Assembly: GCF_000687835.1 (NCBI RefSeq)
Contig: NZ_JHYB01000002.1
Coordinates: 1 to 64,000, forward strand
Direction of reading: 5' to 3'
DNA length: 64,000 bases
DNA from: Haploplasma modicum ATCC 29102
GTDB lineage: Bacteria; Bacillota_I; Bacilli_A; Acholeplasmatales; Acholeplasmataceae
Shown here: one piece after another, positions 51,422 through 60,867 of the stretch
How positions within the stretch are numbered: the first letter of the stretch is position 1
How the letters are laid out: every line of letters begins with the position of its first letter
The notes under the pieces: generated by a model
The model's input: only the letters and a program-made list of their open reading frames with translations
Told to the model about the DNA's origin: nothing
Databases searched by the model: none
Program-made: the position numbers and the translations under genes

Positions 51422-52142
51422 GTTATTGAAATATCACTTAAAATCCTTCATAAAAATTCACATCTTACTAACTGTAGTAATATTTGTTAATATGTTTATG
51501 CTTAAGATACTAAATGAAATTGCCAAATCCAGTAATAGTCTTGTTTTTAGAACTATAACAGGATTCTTACAAGCAATCTTTATCATTACAATAATAATTC
51601 TTGTAATATTTACAGTCTTTTTATCAATTAGACTTTTTTATCAAAAAGTATTAAGTGATCAAGGCTATCTTACAAATACTTTGCCACTTAAACCAAGTAG
51701 TATTATAAATTCAATTACACTTAATGCTATTATTTATTTAGTTTATGATTTTTTTGTAATTTTAGTAGTTTTTCTTCTCTACAGCAATGTATTTATAGAT
51801 AATCAAATTCTTGATTTTAGTAAAATACCAATCTATTTATTATTATTCTTAAGCCTTACTCTAACCTTTACTTATTTTGCTTTATTAATTCTTAGTTACG
51901 GCTTTAGTAGAAACAATAAAATATCATCTACAGTTATTTCTGGAATTATCCTATATGCGATCAATCAATTTTTAGGTGGAATTTTAGTTGCTATCTTATT
52001 TTTTGGTGTAAGAAGTATTGATTTTTCAGTATCAGGAGATACGATAATTTTTTTAATAATCTCAGGTTTTTATTTAGTACTTACTCTATTATATTATTTA
52101 GGGGTTAATTACTTAATTAAGAATAAATTAAACCTTGAGTGA
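51414..52142 (+). CDS. ABC-2 type permease
   Basis: The 242-residue protein has about six hydrophobic segments with short loops; LPLKPSSIINSITL is the cytoplasmic coupling segment. I start at the ATG at 51414, with AAGGGAG seven bases upstream, inside the end of the ATPase gene; an upstream in-frame ATG at 51375 has no ribosome-binding site. It forms a transporter with the ATPase before it. Substrate unknown. Confidence 0.85.
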   Translation: MFKLLKYHLKSFIKIHILLTVVIFVNMFMLKILNEIAKSSNSLVFRTITGFLQAIFIITIIILVIFTVFLSIRLFYQKVLSDQGYLTNTLPLKPSSIINSITLNAIIYLVYDFFVILVVFLLYSNVFIDNQILDFSKIPIYLLLFLSLTLTFTYFALLILSYGFSRNNKISSTVISGIILYAINQFLGGILVAILFFGVRSIDFSVSGDTIIFLIISGFYLVLTLLYYLGVNYLIKNKLNLE

Positions 52143-52210
52143 TAATCTTGTAAAAATACTCTTTTTAAGATAAAATAATATAGGTAATTTTACAAAAAAG
52201 GAATGATTTG

Positions 52211-53182
52211 ATGGATGAATTAATAATCATTGGTGCAGGACCAATGGGTTTATATGCAGGTTATACAGCAGGGCTTAGAGATTTAAATGGGAGAATACTT
52301 GAGTCTTCTTATACATATGGCGGACAAGTAATAACTCTTTATAGTGAAAAAAAGATTTATGATGTTCCAGGATTTCAAGTTTTAACAGGAAAAGATTTAA
52401 TAAATAATTTATATCTACAATATAAAAGATATGAAGATAATTTTCCATTGCATCTAAACACTGAAGTTTATGAAATAATAAAAAAAGAAAATCATTATAT
52501 TGTAAATACAAGTTCTGGAAGTTATTTAACAAAGAAAATACTAATTACTGATGGTGGTGGTAAGTTTAAACCAAAACCACTTGAATTAGATAATGAATTA
52601 CTTCAAGATAATATTTTATATTCAGTAACAAATAAAGAAATGTTTAGGGATAAAGATGTTTTAATTCTTGGTGGCGGTGATAGTGCAGCTGACTGGGCTT
52701 TAGATCTAAAAGATATTGCGAAAAATATTACATTAGTTCACAGAAGAGATAAATTTAGAGCACATCAAGCAACTATTAATGAAATAGAAGGTAGTGTTAA
52801 TATTTTAACGCCTTATGTAGTTAAAGATATTATTGGTGATGCTAAAGTAAGTGAAGTAGTATTAGAAAACGTAAATGACAAGAGTATTAAAAGTATTAAG
52901 ACAGATTATTTATTAGTTTTTTATGGTGTAAATAACACTAAATCAAATGCTAATGTTTGGAATATTAATACTGATAAAAATGGGATTATCGTTAATACAT
53001 TAATGCAAACAAACCTAGAAGGTATTTATGCAGCAGGTAATGCTGTAAGCTATCCAGGTAAACTAAAAATGATAGTAACAGGTATGGGTGAAATAGGAAC
53101 TGCAATTGGAGCAATCACTAATGAATTATATCCAGATCGTAAAACTAATAACTTATACTCATCAATGTTAATAAAAGAATAA
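52211..53182 (+). CDS. Ferredoxin/flavodoxin-NADP reductase, thioredoxin-reductase-like
   Basis: The 323-residue flavoprotein has an FAD-binding IIGAGPMGLYAGY, the NADPH site GGGDSAADWALDL with VHRRDKFRA, and a C-terminal FAD site YAAGNAVSYPGKLKMIVTGMGE. It lacks the CxxC of thioredoxin reductase, so it matches the YumC/FNR2 group that moves electrons between NADPH and ferredoxin or flavodoxin. AAGGAA fits the ATG at 52211 better than the TTG three bases before. It appears monocistronic. Confidence 0.9.
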   Translation: MDELIIIGAGPMGLYAGYTAGLRDLNGRILESSYTYGGQVITLYSEKKIYDVPGFQVLTGKDLINNLYLQYKRYEDNFPLHLNTEVYEIIKKENHYIVNTSSGSYLTKKILITDGGGKFKPKPLELDNELLQDNILYSVTNKEMFRDKDVLILGGGDSAADWALDLKDIAKNITLVHRRDKFRAHQATINEIEGSVNILTPYVVKDIIGDAKVSEVVLENVNDKSIKSIKTDYLLVFYGVNNTKSNANVWNINTDKNGIIVNTLMQTNLEGIYAAGNAVSYPGKLKMIVTGMGEIGTAIGAITNELYPDRKTNNLYSSMLIKE

Positions 53183-53188
53183 AATATA

Positions 53189-53216
53189 TTTGAATATTCA
53201 TACATTTTATGTATAA
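53189..53216 (+). promoter_or_regulatory. Promoter of tRNA-Val
   Basis: TTGAAT (53189-53194), spacer 16, TATAAT (53211-53216). Confidence 0.8.
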
Positions 53217-53225
53217 TATTCATAA

Positions 53226-53300
53226 GGGACTATAGCTCAGCGGGAGAGCGCTTGCTTGACGTGCAAGAAGTCGTAGGTTCAATCCCTACTAGTCCCACCA
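53226..53300 (+). tRNA. tRNA-Val (anticodon GAC)
   Basis: Acceptor GGGACTA pairs with TAGTCCC, the anticodon arm CTTGC-TTGACGT-GCAAG carries GAC, the T loop is TTCAATC, and CCA is encoded. Confidence 0.95.
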
Positions 53301-53311
53301 TTTAAAAGGTT

Positions 53312-53342
53312 AAGAGACTACAAAATTGTAGTCTTTTTTTTG
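53312..53342 (+). terminator. Terminator of tRNA-Val
   Basis: AGACTACAA (53315-53323) with TTGTAGTCT (53326-53334), followed by T run. Confidence 0.9.
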
Positions 53343-53397
53343 TAGTAAAAATCTTATAAATATGAGATAATTACTAAGAGAATATGGAGTGGTATAT

Positions 53398-54684
53398 GTG
53401 ATTGCATTTATAATTTTTTTAATAACAAGTTTATTGATCATCTTAAGTTTTTTCTTCTATCCTAAAATTAAAATAAGTAAATATGAGTTTAGTTCTTATT
53501 GGATTATAGCTATAATCGGAGCCATACTTTCACTAATATTTAAACAAATAACTTTTAATCAAATTTTTAGTAGTTTAGTTAATGAAAGTAGTATGAATCC
53601 AACTAAATTAATAGTAATTTTTATTTGTATGGCAGTCTTATCACTATATTTAGATGAGATAGGTTTTTTTAAATATTTGGCAAATATCGTAATTAAAAAG
53701 TTTAACAGATCAAAATGGCAATTGTTTTTCGGGCTTTATTCGATTGTTGCTATTCTTACTGTATTTACTTCCAATGACGTAATTATTTTAACTTTAACTT
53801 TTTTTATAATATATTTTAGTAAAAATGCTAAGATCAATCCGATTCCTTTTTTATTTGCAGAATTTATAGCAGCAAATACACTAAGCATTTTATTAATAAT
53901 AGGAAATCCAACTAATATGTATTTATCAAGTATTAATAATATAAGCTTTATTTCATACTTTAAAGTAATGATTTTACCAACTATTGCAACTTTAATATCA
54001 TCGCTAACAGTATTATCAATTATGTTTAGAAAAGAGTTGAATACAAAAATAGAACACATTGAAACAAGTGAATTAAAAGTAGAAAGATATAGTTTAATTC
54101 TTGGTTTAGTTACATTGTTTGGTGCTTTAATATTTTTGACTATTAGTAACTACTTAAAAATAGAAATGTGGGTTATTACTTTGTTCTTTTTAATAGTTTT
54201 ATCTATTTTATCTAATTTAAATATAAATTCAAGAATTGGTTTTAATAAAAGTATTAAAAGAGCTCCTTGGAACTTTATACCCTTTTTGATTAGTATGTTT
54301 ATTATAATAATTAGTCTAGACAATAATGGAATAACCTCAATTTTCAGCAAAATGTTAGGAACTAAAAATCCAATATTTGTTTATGGTTTTTCTAGTGCAC
54401 TTATGGGTAATTTAATGAATAATATTCCAATGAGTATTTTTTATGGAAGTGTTATTAGTAATACAAGTATTCTTATTCAAAAACAAGCAATATATGCAAG
54501 TATCATAGGATCAAATCTCTCTGCTTTGTTTACTCCACTTGGTTCTTTAGCTGGATTAATGTGGCTAGAGACTCTAAAGAAGGAGGAAATAAATTTAAAG
54601 TTTAAAGAATTTATTATAAGAGGAAGTATTGTTGCATTAGTTACATTATTTTTTGCATTAGTTACATTAAAAATTGTACTTTGA
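53398..54684 (+). CDS. ArsB/NhaD-type ion transporter
   Basis: The 428-residue protein has about eleven membrane segments. The two hallmark re-entrant regions are FTSNDVIILTLT and ANTLSILLIIGNPTNMYLS in the first half and GNLMNNIPMSIF plus GSNLSALFTPLGSLAGLMW in the second. This fits the ion transporter superfamily of ArsB, NhaD and the citrate/dicarboxylate carriers. The ion is not clear; no arsR or arsC gene is nearby. A GTG at 53398 has GGAG eight bases upstream; the earlier GTG at 53389 overlaps that site. Confidence 0.85.
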   Translation: MIAFIIFLITSLLIILSFFFYPKIKISKYEFSSYWIIAIIGAILSLIFKQITFNQIFSSLVNESSMNPTKLIVIFICMAVLSLYLDEIGFFKYLANIVIKKFNRSKWQLFFGLYSIVAILTVFTSNDVIILTLTFFIIYFSKNAKINPIPFLFAEFIAANTLSILLIIGNPTNMYLSSINNISFISYFKVMILPTIATLISSLTVLSIMFRKELNTKIEHIETSELKVERYSLILGLVTLFGALIFLTISNYLKIEMWVITLFFLIVLSILSNLNINSRIGFNKSIKRAPWNFIPFLISMFIIIISLDNNGITSIFSKMLGTKNPIFVYGFSSALMGNLMNNIPMSIFYGSVISNTSILIQKQAIYASIIGSNLSALFTPLGSLAGLMWLETLKKEEINLKFKEFIIRGSIVALVTLFFALVTLKIVL

Positions 54685-54698
54685 AAAAATTAAATAGT

Positions 54699-54742
54699 AG
54701 ATGTATTTTATTAAACAGTAAGTAAAATACATCTTTTTTTAT
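54699..54742 (+). terminator. Terminator of the ion-transporter gene
   Basis: AGATGTATTTTA (54699-54710) with TAAAATACATCT (54723-54734), then T run. Confidence 0.9.
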
Positions 54743-54861
54743 TATTTAATAAAAATTGCAATAAATGGATATAATCTCTAATTAATCATACTATTTATAA
54801 TTAATTCTTTTACTAATCTTTTAAGTTAAAAAATATCACAATTTCACATATTGCACTTGAA

Positions 54862-54885
54862 TGTAAACGGTTTCTATGTTATATT
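54862..54885 (+). promoter_or_regulatory. Catabolite-type operator and extended -10 of the 55-kb ABC operon
   Basis: TGTAAACGGTTTCT (54862-54875) agrees with the cre/LacI-family operator pattern TGWNANCGNTNWCA at all but the last base. It ends two bases before an extended -10, TGTTATATT (54877-54885), so a bound repressor would block the promoter. CcpA or a LacI-type sugar regulator is the likely partner; neither is in the window. Confidence 0.65.
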
Positions 54886-54918
54886 AAAAATAGATAAATA
54901 AAACATAGGAGGAAAAAT

Positions 54919-56293
54919 ATGAATAAAAAAAATAAAATCAATTATTTTGTTATTTATCATGGTGATGGTTACAGTTACTTTAGTATCCTGTAAACCAAAA
55001 GATACAGGGGAAGTCCAAAAAATTATTGAGCAAGCTCAAAAAATGGACAGAAATGAATTGTATGCAAAAGCAATAGAAGAACTTGATGGTAAAACTATGA
55101 CGGCTGTTGGTAATTCAAGTCGTGGTAAAACTGCACAAGAGTATTTTCTTGCATACTTACAAGGAAAGAAGTTTGATTCAGCAACTGGTACTTATGTAGC
55201 AGATGCAAAGATTAGAGAAGAGTTTCCACAATATAAGGAAGATTTTAACGGAAAAATTGACTGGACACAGCCAAAAAACAATCGTATTTTTGCACAAATT
55301 AGTTCAGACGTTAATTCATCAAAACCTCTAATTTCTATGACATTAATTCAAGATGGTAATCAAATTAAGAGTAAAATGCTTGATACAGGTTATCTCCTTA
55401 ATTATATACCAAAAGAATGGGGTGGAGATAAAGCAACTAATGGTGAACCATTTGCTTTACAATCATTAAATAAAGTATTTATGTATAATAATTTAGGCGG
55501 GAAATCGATTAAAAACGTTTGGCAATTTGTAGCTGAAGGGGAAAGACCAATGTTCATGGGATTAGATAGTGAACCAGTTGGTAAAAACTTCTTATACATG
55601 TTAACAAATGAAAAAAATTCAAATATTATGAAAGAAGCATATGATGCATTAACAGCAACAGAAAAAACTTATTTTGATAAAACAATCAAAGAAGTTGAAC
55701 AAGATGCTAAAGATTTAGGTTTAACACATGCAAATGCTAAATATTCATTAGCTTGGATTAAATTATGGGTAAAACAATTTAATCAACAAACAGATGATGG
55801 TCCAATTATGGGTGAATTAGCAAAATCATCATCAGTTGGTGAATCAGGTTTAATCGTGTATTCAAAATTAAGAAGTGTTAATGAAACACCTGAAGTTTCA
55901 AAGAATAACGTAACAGTTGCAGCATATCAAGAAGGTTATGTTGGTATTGGTGGATTTATGTATAAACACTACTTACAAGTTTTAAAAACTTCACCATTCC
56001 CATGGACATCAGTTGCATTTATTCATTTTATGACAACTACACAAGATGGTTTCTCACCTTGGGGTAAAGATATTGGTGGATATGCTTCAGATGATAAAGC
56101 AAATCAAGTTCACTTATATGATGGCCATGAAGATAGAGATAAAAATAAGCCAATCTTATTCCCAGCATTAAATGATCGTGGATATGAATGGTGGTCAGGT
56201 GATACAGCAGGTAAAGGTAGATTAGTAATTGAAGATCCTACATATGTAGCAAGTGTAAGTCATATCGTTGGTGACTGGATCGATTTATTATAA
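54919..56293 (+). CDS. ABC transporter substrate-binding lipoprotein, frameshifted in an A8 run
   Basis: From 54947 to the stop an open frame of about 440 residues encodes a binding protein with a clear lipobox (TLVSC), so the mature protein would sit on the outer membrane face. The only good start, ATG 54919 behind AGGAGG, is out of frame by one base and stops after 24 codons. Removing one A from the run of eight at 54925-54932 joins the frames into a perfect lipoprotein signal (MNKKIKS...LVSC, Cys24). It is either an assembly error, a phase-variable switch or a slippage site. The next two genes complete the transporter. Confidence 0.85.
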
Positions 56294-56362
56294 TAAATAG
56301 TATTATATAAACATTTAAGGGGCGTATAATACTCGCCCCTTAATCATAGTGAAGGTGAGAAA

Positions 56363-58147
56363 ATGGAACAAAATAAAAATTTTAGTCTATATAGAAACAA
56401 AATAAAAACATATTTCTCAAAACCGGAAAATGCAATCTTAGTGGTTTTAGGTATTTTATTATCTATTTTCACATTAGCACCACTGGTAACAATATTATTT
56501 GATACCTTTAAAATCCATGTTGGGACAGTTGAAACAGTGATATCAGGTAAGACTGGTGGATATTCATTATCCAACTATAAAGATCTCTTATTTGGTAATT
56601 TAAGTAAAAGAAACCTTCGTGAACCATTTATGAACACAATGTATTTAAGTATTTTATCAACGATAATTGCATTAGTTTACGGGGGAATTGTAGCATACTT
56701 AATTACAAGAACTAACATGAAGTTTAAAAAGTTTATTGGTGCTGTATTTATTTTCACATACATCATGCCACAATGGACAATGGCAATGGTTTGGAGAAAT
56801 TTATTTAATAGTAATTTAGTAACAGGTGGGTCAGATGGGGTATTAGCAAGTTTATTTGGGATAAGAGCACCTCTATGGGTTACGACAGGACTGTTTCCAA
56901 GTGCAATCGTACTTGGATTACATTATGCACCTTTTGCATATATATTAATTGGTGGAGTATTTAAAAATATGGATGCTAACTTAGAAGAAGCAGCAACAAT
57001 TCTAAATACACCAAAACATAAGATATTTTTTAGAGTCACATTACCAATGGTCTTACCAGCAATATTATCAACAATCTTATTAGTTTTTAGTAGTTCAATG
57101 GGAAGTTATCCAGTACCACATTACTTGAAATTATCAACACTTTCAACAAGATATGTTGAAATAGCGGCTCAAAGACCAGGATCAGCAAGTATTTTATCAG
57201 TTATTATGATTTTAATTGGTATTACAATCTTAACAGTAAACCAAAGAGCAACAAGTAGTAGAAAATCATATACAACTGTAACCGGTAAATCAGGTCAAGT
57301 AACAAAAGTTAGACTAGGTAAAATTAGTATGTATACAATACCTAGTGTATTAATTGTACTTACTTTGTTTACAAGTATTTACCCAATTATTGCCTTTGCA
57401 GTTGAAACATTCTTGCAAAACCCAGGAGATTATAGTCAATTTACCTTAAAGTGGTGGATTACTAAAACCGGTGGTGGCGAACAAGGAATGTATGGTCAAG
57501 CGGGAATGCTTTATAACCGTGAAATCTGGGGAGGATTTATTGGATCAATTAGAGTTGCTTTATTTAGTGCCTTTTTTGCAGGGACAATTGGTCTATTAGT
57601 TGGATATGCAGTAAGTAAGAAGCGAAGAAGTAAATATGCAGGTTATGTAAATGCAATTTCGTTTTTACCATATTTATTACCTTCACTATCAGTAGGTGCT
57701 GCATACTTTGTATTTGGTAACATGATAGGACTTTGGGGAACTTATACAATTTTAATTATTGTTGGGACAATTAAATATGTTCCATTTGCAAGTAGAAGTT
57801 CACTTGGTGCAATGATGCAATTAAGTTCTGAAATTGAAGAAGCGGCATATATTCAAAATATTCCTTGGTACAAAAGAATGTTTAGGATTGTTATACCAAT
57901 TCAAAAAACAGCGATATTAAGCGGATATCTCTTGCCATTTATGACGGCATTAAGAGAGTTAACCCTATTTATGCTATTAGTACCACAAGCAATGATTGTA
58001 ACAACTTTACTTGATTATTATGATGAGATGGGATTATATGCTTTCTCTAGTGGAATTAACTTAATCTTAATTGTCTTTATTTTAATCATTAACAAAGTTA
58101 TTGAAACCTTAACAGGTGCAAGTTTAGATAAAGGAATCGGAGGATAA
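56363..58147 (+). CDS. ABC transporter permease, two fused permease domains
   Basis: The 594-residue protein holds two type-I permease domains in one chain, split near residue 310 by a polar linker (TGKSGQVTKVRLGK). Each half has about six membrane segments and an EAA loop: EEAATILNTPKHKIFFRVTLP in half one and EEAAYIQNIPWYKRMFRIVIP in half two. Fused permeases of this sort belong to the Fbp/Afu-like group for iron or hexose-phosphate. The catabolite-type operator upstream favours a sugar or sugar phosphate, but this is inference. GAAGGTGAG precedes the ATG. Confidence 0.9.
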   Translation: MEQNKNFSLYRNKIKTYFSKPENAILVVLGILLSIFTLAPLVTILFDTFKIHVGTVETVISGKTGGYSLSNYKDLLFGNLSKRNLREPFMNTMYLSILSTIIALVYGGIVAYLITRTNMKFKKFIGAVFIFTYIMPQWTMAMVWRNLFNSNLVTGGSDGVLASLFGIRAPLWVTTGLFPSAIVLGLHYAPFAYILIGGVFKNMDANLEEAATILNTPKHKIFFRVTLPMVLPAILSTILLVFSSSMGSYPVPHYLKLSTLSTRYVEIAAQRPGSASILSVIMILIGITILTVNQRATSSRKSYTTVTGKSGQVTKVRLGKISMYTIPSVLIVLTLFTSIYPIIAFAVETFLQNPGDYSQFTLKWWITKTGGGEQGMYGQAGMLYNREIWGGFIGSIRVALFSAFFAGTIGLLVGYAVSKKRRSKYAGYVNAISFLPYLLPSLSVGAAYFVFGNMIGLWGTYTILIIVGTIKYVPFASRSSLGAMMQLSSEIEEAAYIQNIPWYKRMFRIVIPIQKTAILSGYLLPFMTALRELTLFMLLVPQAMIVTTLLDYYDEMGLYAFSSGINLILIVFILIINKVIETLTGASLDKGIGG

Positions 58148-58150
58148 AAT

Positions 58151-59749
58151 ATGCCAGAAATTGTATTAACTAATATAACAAAAAGATATGGTGACTACTA
58201 TGCAGTTGACAATTTAAATTTAACCATTGAAAATAAATCATTTGTTACTTTACTTGGTCCATCTGGTTGCGGTAAAACAACAACTCTTAGAATGATTGCA
58301 GGGCTTGAAACACCTACAACTGGAAGAATTGAAATCGATGGATTAACTGTTTTTGATAGTGAAAAAGGAATAAACATTCCGGCTAACAAGAGAAAAGTTG
58401 GATTCTTATTCCAAAATTATGCCCTATGGCCAAACATGACAGTTTATAATAATATTTCATTTGGACTAAAAAACATTAAAGAAGAAATGAAAAACTATGC
58501 TTTTGATTTAATGAAAGTATCAAAAATACTTGATGTTTTAGCAAATGATAAAGATCTATTAACTGTATACTTAGATGCACTTGATAAAAACAAAGAAGTA
58601 AATGAGACAATATTAATCAATAAATTAATTGATAAGTTTGATTTGACAATTTATACAGCAAAAGAAATTTTACAATTAAAACCTTTTGCTGATGATAAAT
58701 TAGTTGACTTAACTCCATTAAAGGAAAAATATCAAGAAGAAAAGAAAGTAATATTAAATAAATATCAAGAAGCAAATAAAGAAATTAATGAAAACTTTGA
58801 GTTTACTGAAAATAATGTTCCAGTAAAAACTGTTAGAAGATTAACAAAAGAAGAAATTGATCTAAAAGTTAGAAGAGTAAGTAGAATTGTAAAAATTGGT
58901 GAATATATGGATCGTTATCCATCAGAGTTATCAGGTGGGCAACAACAAAGAGTCGCAATTGCAAGAACTCTAGCTCCAGAACCACTTGTTTTATTAATGG
59001 ATGAGCCACTTTCAAACTTAGACGCAAAATTAAGATTAGAAATGCGTTCTGAACTACAAAGACTTCATATTGATACCAATTCAACAATTGTTTATGTAAC
59101 TCATGACCAACTAGAAGCGATGACGTTAGCTAATAATATTTGTTTAATTGATAATGGACTTCTTCAACAATATGAACCACCGCTTACAGTTTATAGTAAA
59201 CCTAATAATTTATTTGTAGCAGACTTTATCGGTAATCCTTCAATCAATTTTATTGAAGCTAATGGATCTTTATCAAAAGATGGGACTTTTGAGTTGAAAA
59301 TTTTTGGTAAAGAAAAAATAAAGTTTATTCCAAATGAAAAACTAAATTTAGAAGAAAAACTTAAAGAAATGCGTCATAAAGAAGAAGCAAATTATAAAGT
59401 TGAAAAAATAAACAAAGACTATAAATTTAAATATAATATATCACGTGTTGATGATGAAATAGAATTAGAAGAAAACACAGAATTTGTAGTTGCAATAAGA
59501 CCTGAACATATTTCATTTGTAAAAGATGATAAAGAAACAATTAGTGGGACTGTATATAGTTTAATGCCAGCTGGAATGGAAACAACAATTAAGCTTAGAT
59601 ATGATAACTTTTTATTAACAGGTGTAGTATTTGGAGTTCTACCTTACAAGATTGATGAGAAAGTTAACTTTAAATTTAATACAAATCAACTTTTAATCTT
59701 TGATAAAGAGTCAGGTAAATTAATTACACAAGGATCAATCAAAATTTAA
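58151..59749 (+). CDS. ABC transporter ATPase with a large helical insertion
   Basis: The 532-residue importer ATPase has Walker [11 protein letters not shown] (35-44), a Q loop FLFQNYALWPNMTVYNN, signature LSGGQQQR (260-267), Walker B LLMDEPLSNLD, a switch His in VTHDQ, and a C-terminal TOBE-like domain. About 115 extra residues, rich in Lys, Glu and Leu, lie between the Q loop and the signature (roughly 108-240), where relatives have about 40. A smaller insertion sits in the C-terminal domain. It starts three bases after the permease stop codon. Confidence 0.92.
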   Translation: MPEIVLTNITKRYGDYYAVDNLNLTIENKSFVTLLGPSGCGKTTTLRMIAGLETPTTGRIEIDGLTVFDSEKGINIPANKRKVGFLFQNYALWPNMTVYNNISFGLKNIKEEMKNYAFDLMKVSKILDVLANDKDLLTVYLDALDKNKEVNETILINKLIDKFDLTIYTAKEILQLKPFADDKLVDLTPLKEKYQEEKKVILNKYQEANKEINENFEFTENNVPVKTVRRLTKEEIDLKVRRVSRIVKIGEYMDRYPSELSGGQQQRVAIARTLAPEPLVLLMDEPLSNLDAKLRLEMRSELQRLHIDTNSTIVYVTHDQLEAMTLANNICLIDNGLLQQYEPPLTVYSKPNNLFVADFIGNPSINFIEANGSLSKDGTFELKIFGKEKIKFIPNEKLNLEEKLKEMRHKEEANYKVEKINKDYKFKYNISRVDDEIELEENTEFVVAIRPEHISFVKDDKETISGTVYSLMPAGMETTIKLRYDNFLLTGVVFGVLPYKIDEKVNFKFNTNQLLIFDKESGKLITQGSIKI

Positions 59750-59754
59750 CTAAG

Positions 59755-59783
59755 TAAGCAGTTATATACTGCTTATTTTTTTG
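59755..59783 (+). terminator. Terminator of the 55-kb ABC operon
   Basis: TAAGCAGT (59755-59762), loop TATAT, ACTGCTTA (59768-59775), then seven T. Confidence 0.9.
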
Positions 59784-59895
59784 TTTTATAATATAAATAA
59801 TGTAAATATAACACATTTCTTGAAAAGTTTACTAGTTAGTATTAATACTTTAAGGAAACTAAAAGAAATATTAAAGTTTCCAAAGGTGGTATAAT

Positions 59896-60457
59896 TTGCA
59901 AGATAAAATAATTGATAAGCAATCTTTCTCCTTAAAAAGGATGGCTTAAAGTATACTATAGATGATCTTTCTAGTAATCTAAGTATTTCAAAAATAACAA
60001 TCTATAAATATTTAACTAACAAAGAAAATATAACAATTCAGTTATATGAAAAAATCTATAGAGACTTAATATTTAAGATTTGTAAGTTAAGTGATAATAT
60101 TGACTTAAACATTGTTTTAAAGATATTATATGAAGCAATATATTTCAAACAATAAAGACTATTTACAGTAGTATATATAGTAGCAAGAAGTATTGGTAAA
60201 ATAGGTGAATCATTTATTGCTGGTACTCTCTCAAAAGCTGAACCTAACATTAGAAAATATTTAGGTTTCACTTTAAAACCACACTAAGGAACATCATTAG
60301 TATTTACTTAAATTGCGGTTTCAATGCTTCAAGGTGTTGATACTAGGCAGCATCAATTATTCAATAAACAATCGCATAACCTGCAATTATTAATGAAATT
60401 ATTGCTGTAATTCTAGCAAAACAAGGATTTAAGTGGGCAAATGAAATTATAATATAG
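59896..60457 (+). pseudogene. Decayed TetR/AcrR-family regulator
   Basis: A TTG at 59896 behind AAAGGTGG opens QDKIIDK, typical of a TetR start, but stops after 17 codons. One added A in the run near 59934 would restore the frame to KKDGLKYTIDDLSSNLSIS and ITIYKYLTNKENI, a clear TetR helix-turn-helix. An in-frame TAA at 60153 and at least one more shift follow; recognisable fragments (ARSIGKIGESFIAGTL, KQGFKWANEII) run to 60457. The gene is dead or dying. It lies beside the ABC operon it may once have controlled. Confidence 0.75.
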
Positions 60458-60489
60458 AAATTACCGAATAAGAAGTATTAAAAATATTA

Positions 60490-60527
60490 AACACCTCTAT
60501 CTATGATATATTTTAGATAGAGGTGTT
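60490..60527. repeat. 14-bp perfect inverted repeat around promoter and ribosome-binding site
   Basis: AACACCTCTATCTA (60490-60503) and TAGATAGAGGTGTT (60514-60527) flank a 10-base spacer that contains an extended -10, TGATATATT (60504-60512). The right arm also contains the ribosome-binding site AGAGGTG of the gene at 60532. It can be an operator, a translation-blocking hairpin in transcripts from upstream, or a terminator without a T tail. Confidence 0.65.
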
Positions 60528-60531
60528 ATTT

Positions 60532-60843
60532 ATGAAATTAGTAGAATTAAGTGAAGTTGTTAAACTTGCATATAATAAAATATATGGTGAAAAAATTATT
60601 AAAGAAGAGATGCTTACTGAAAAAAAGTTTAAACTAACATTTAGAAAAGAAGCAATTATTATTGATAATTCAGTTGGAAATAAATATCGTATAACCTTTA
60701 ATGACTATGTCGGAACAATTGATCACTTTAGAAATTTATTTGATTATATTTTAGGATTTAATGATTTTTGTTGTGATACAAGCAATTTTATCGATTTAAC
60801 AGAAAGTTTCATAACAAAATTATATAAGCATTTACATTTATAA
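60532..60843 (+). CDS. Small cytoplasmic protein of unknown function
   Basis: The 103-residue product has no signal, membrane segment or motif I know. It shows alternating strands and helices, a Lys-rich stretch (KKFKLTFRKEAI), a central FNDYVGTIDHFRNLFDYIL and a vicinal Cys-Cys pair (FCCDTSN). The ATG at 60532 has AGAGGTG seven bases upstream; a GTG at 60523 is inside that site. It lies between the TetR remnant and guaC and has its own promoter within an inverted repeat. No operator-linked partner gene can be named. Confidence 0.7.
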   Translation: MKLVELSEVVKLAYNKIYGEKIIKEEMLTEKKFKLTFRKEAIIIDNSVGNKYRITFNDYVGTIDHFRNLFDYILGFNDFCCDTSNFIDLTESFITKLYKHLHL

Positions 60844-60867
60844 TATACTAACCTAAATTATTATTTA

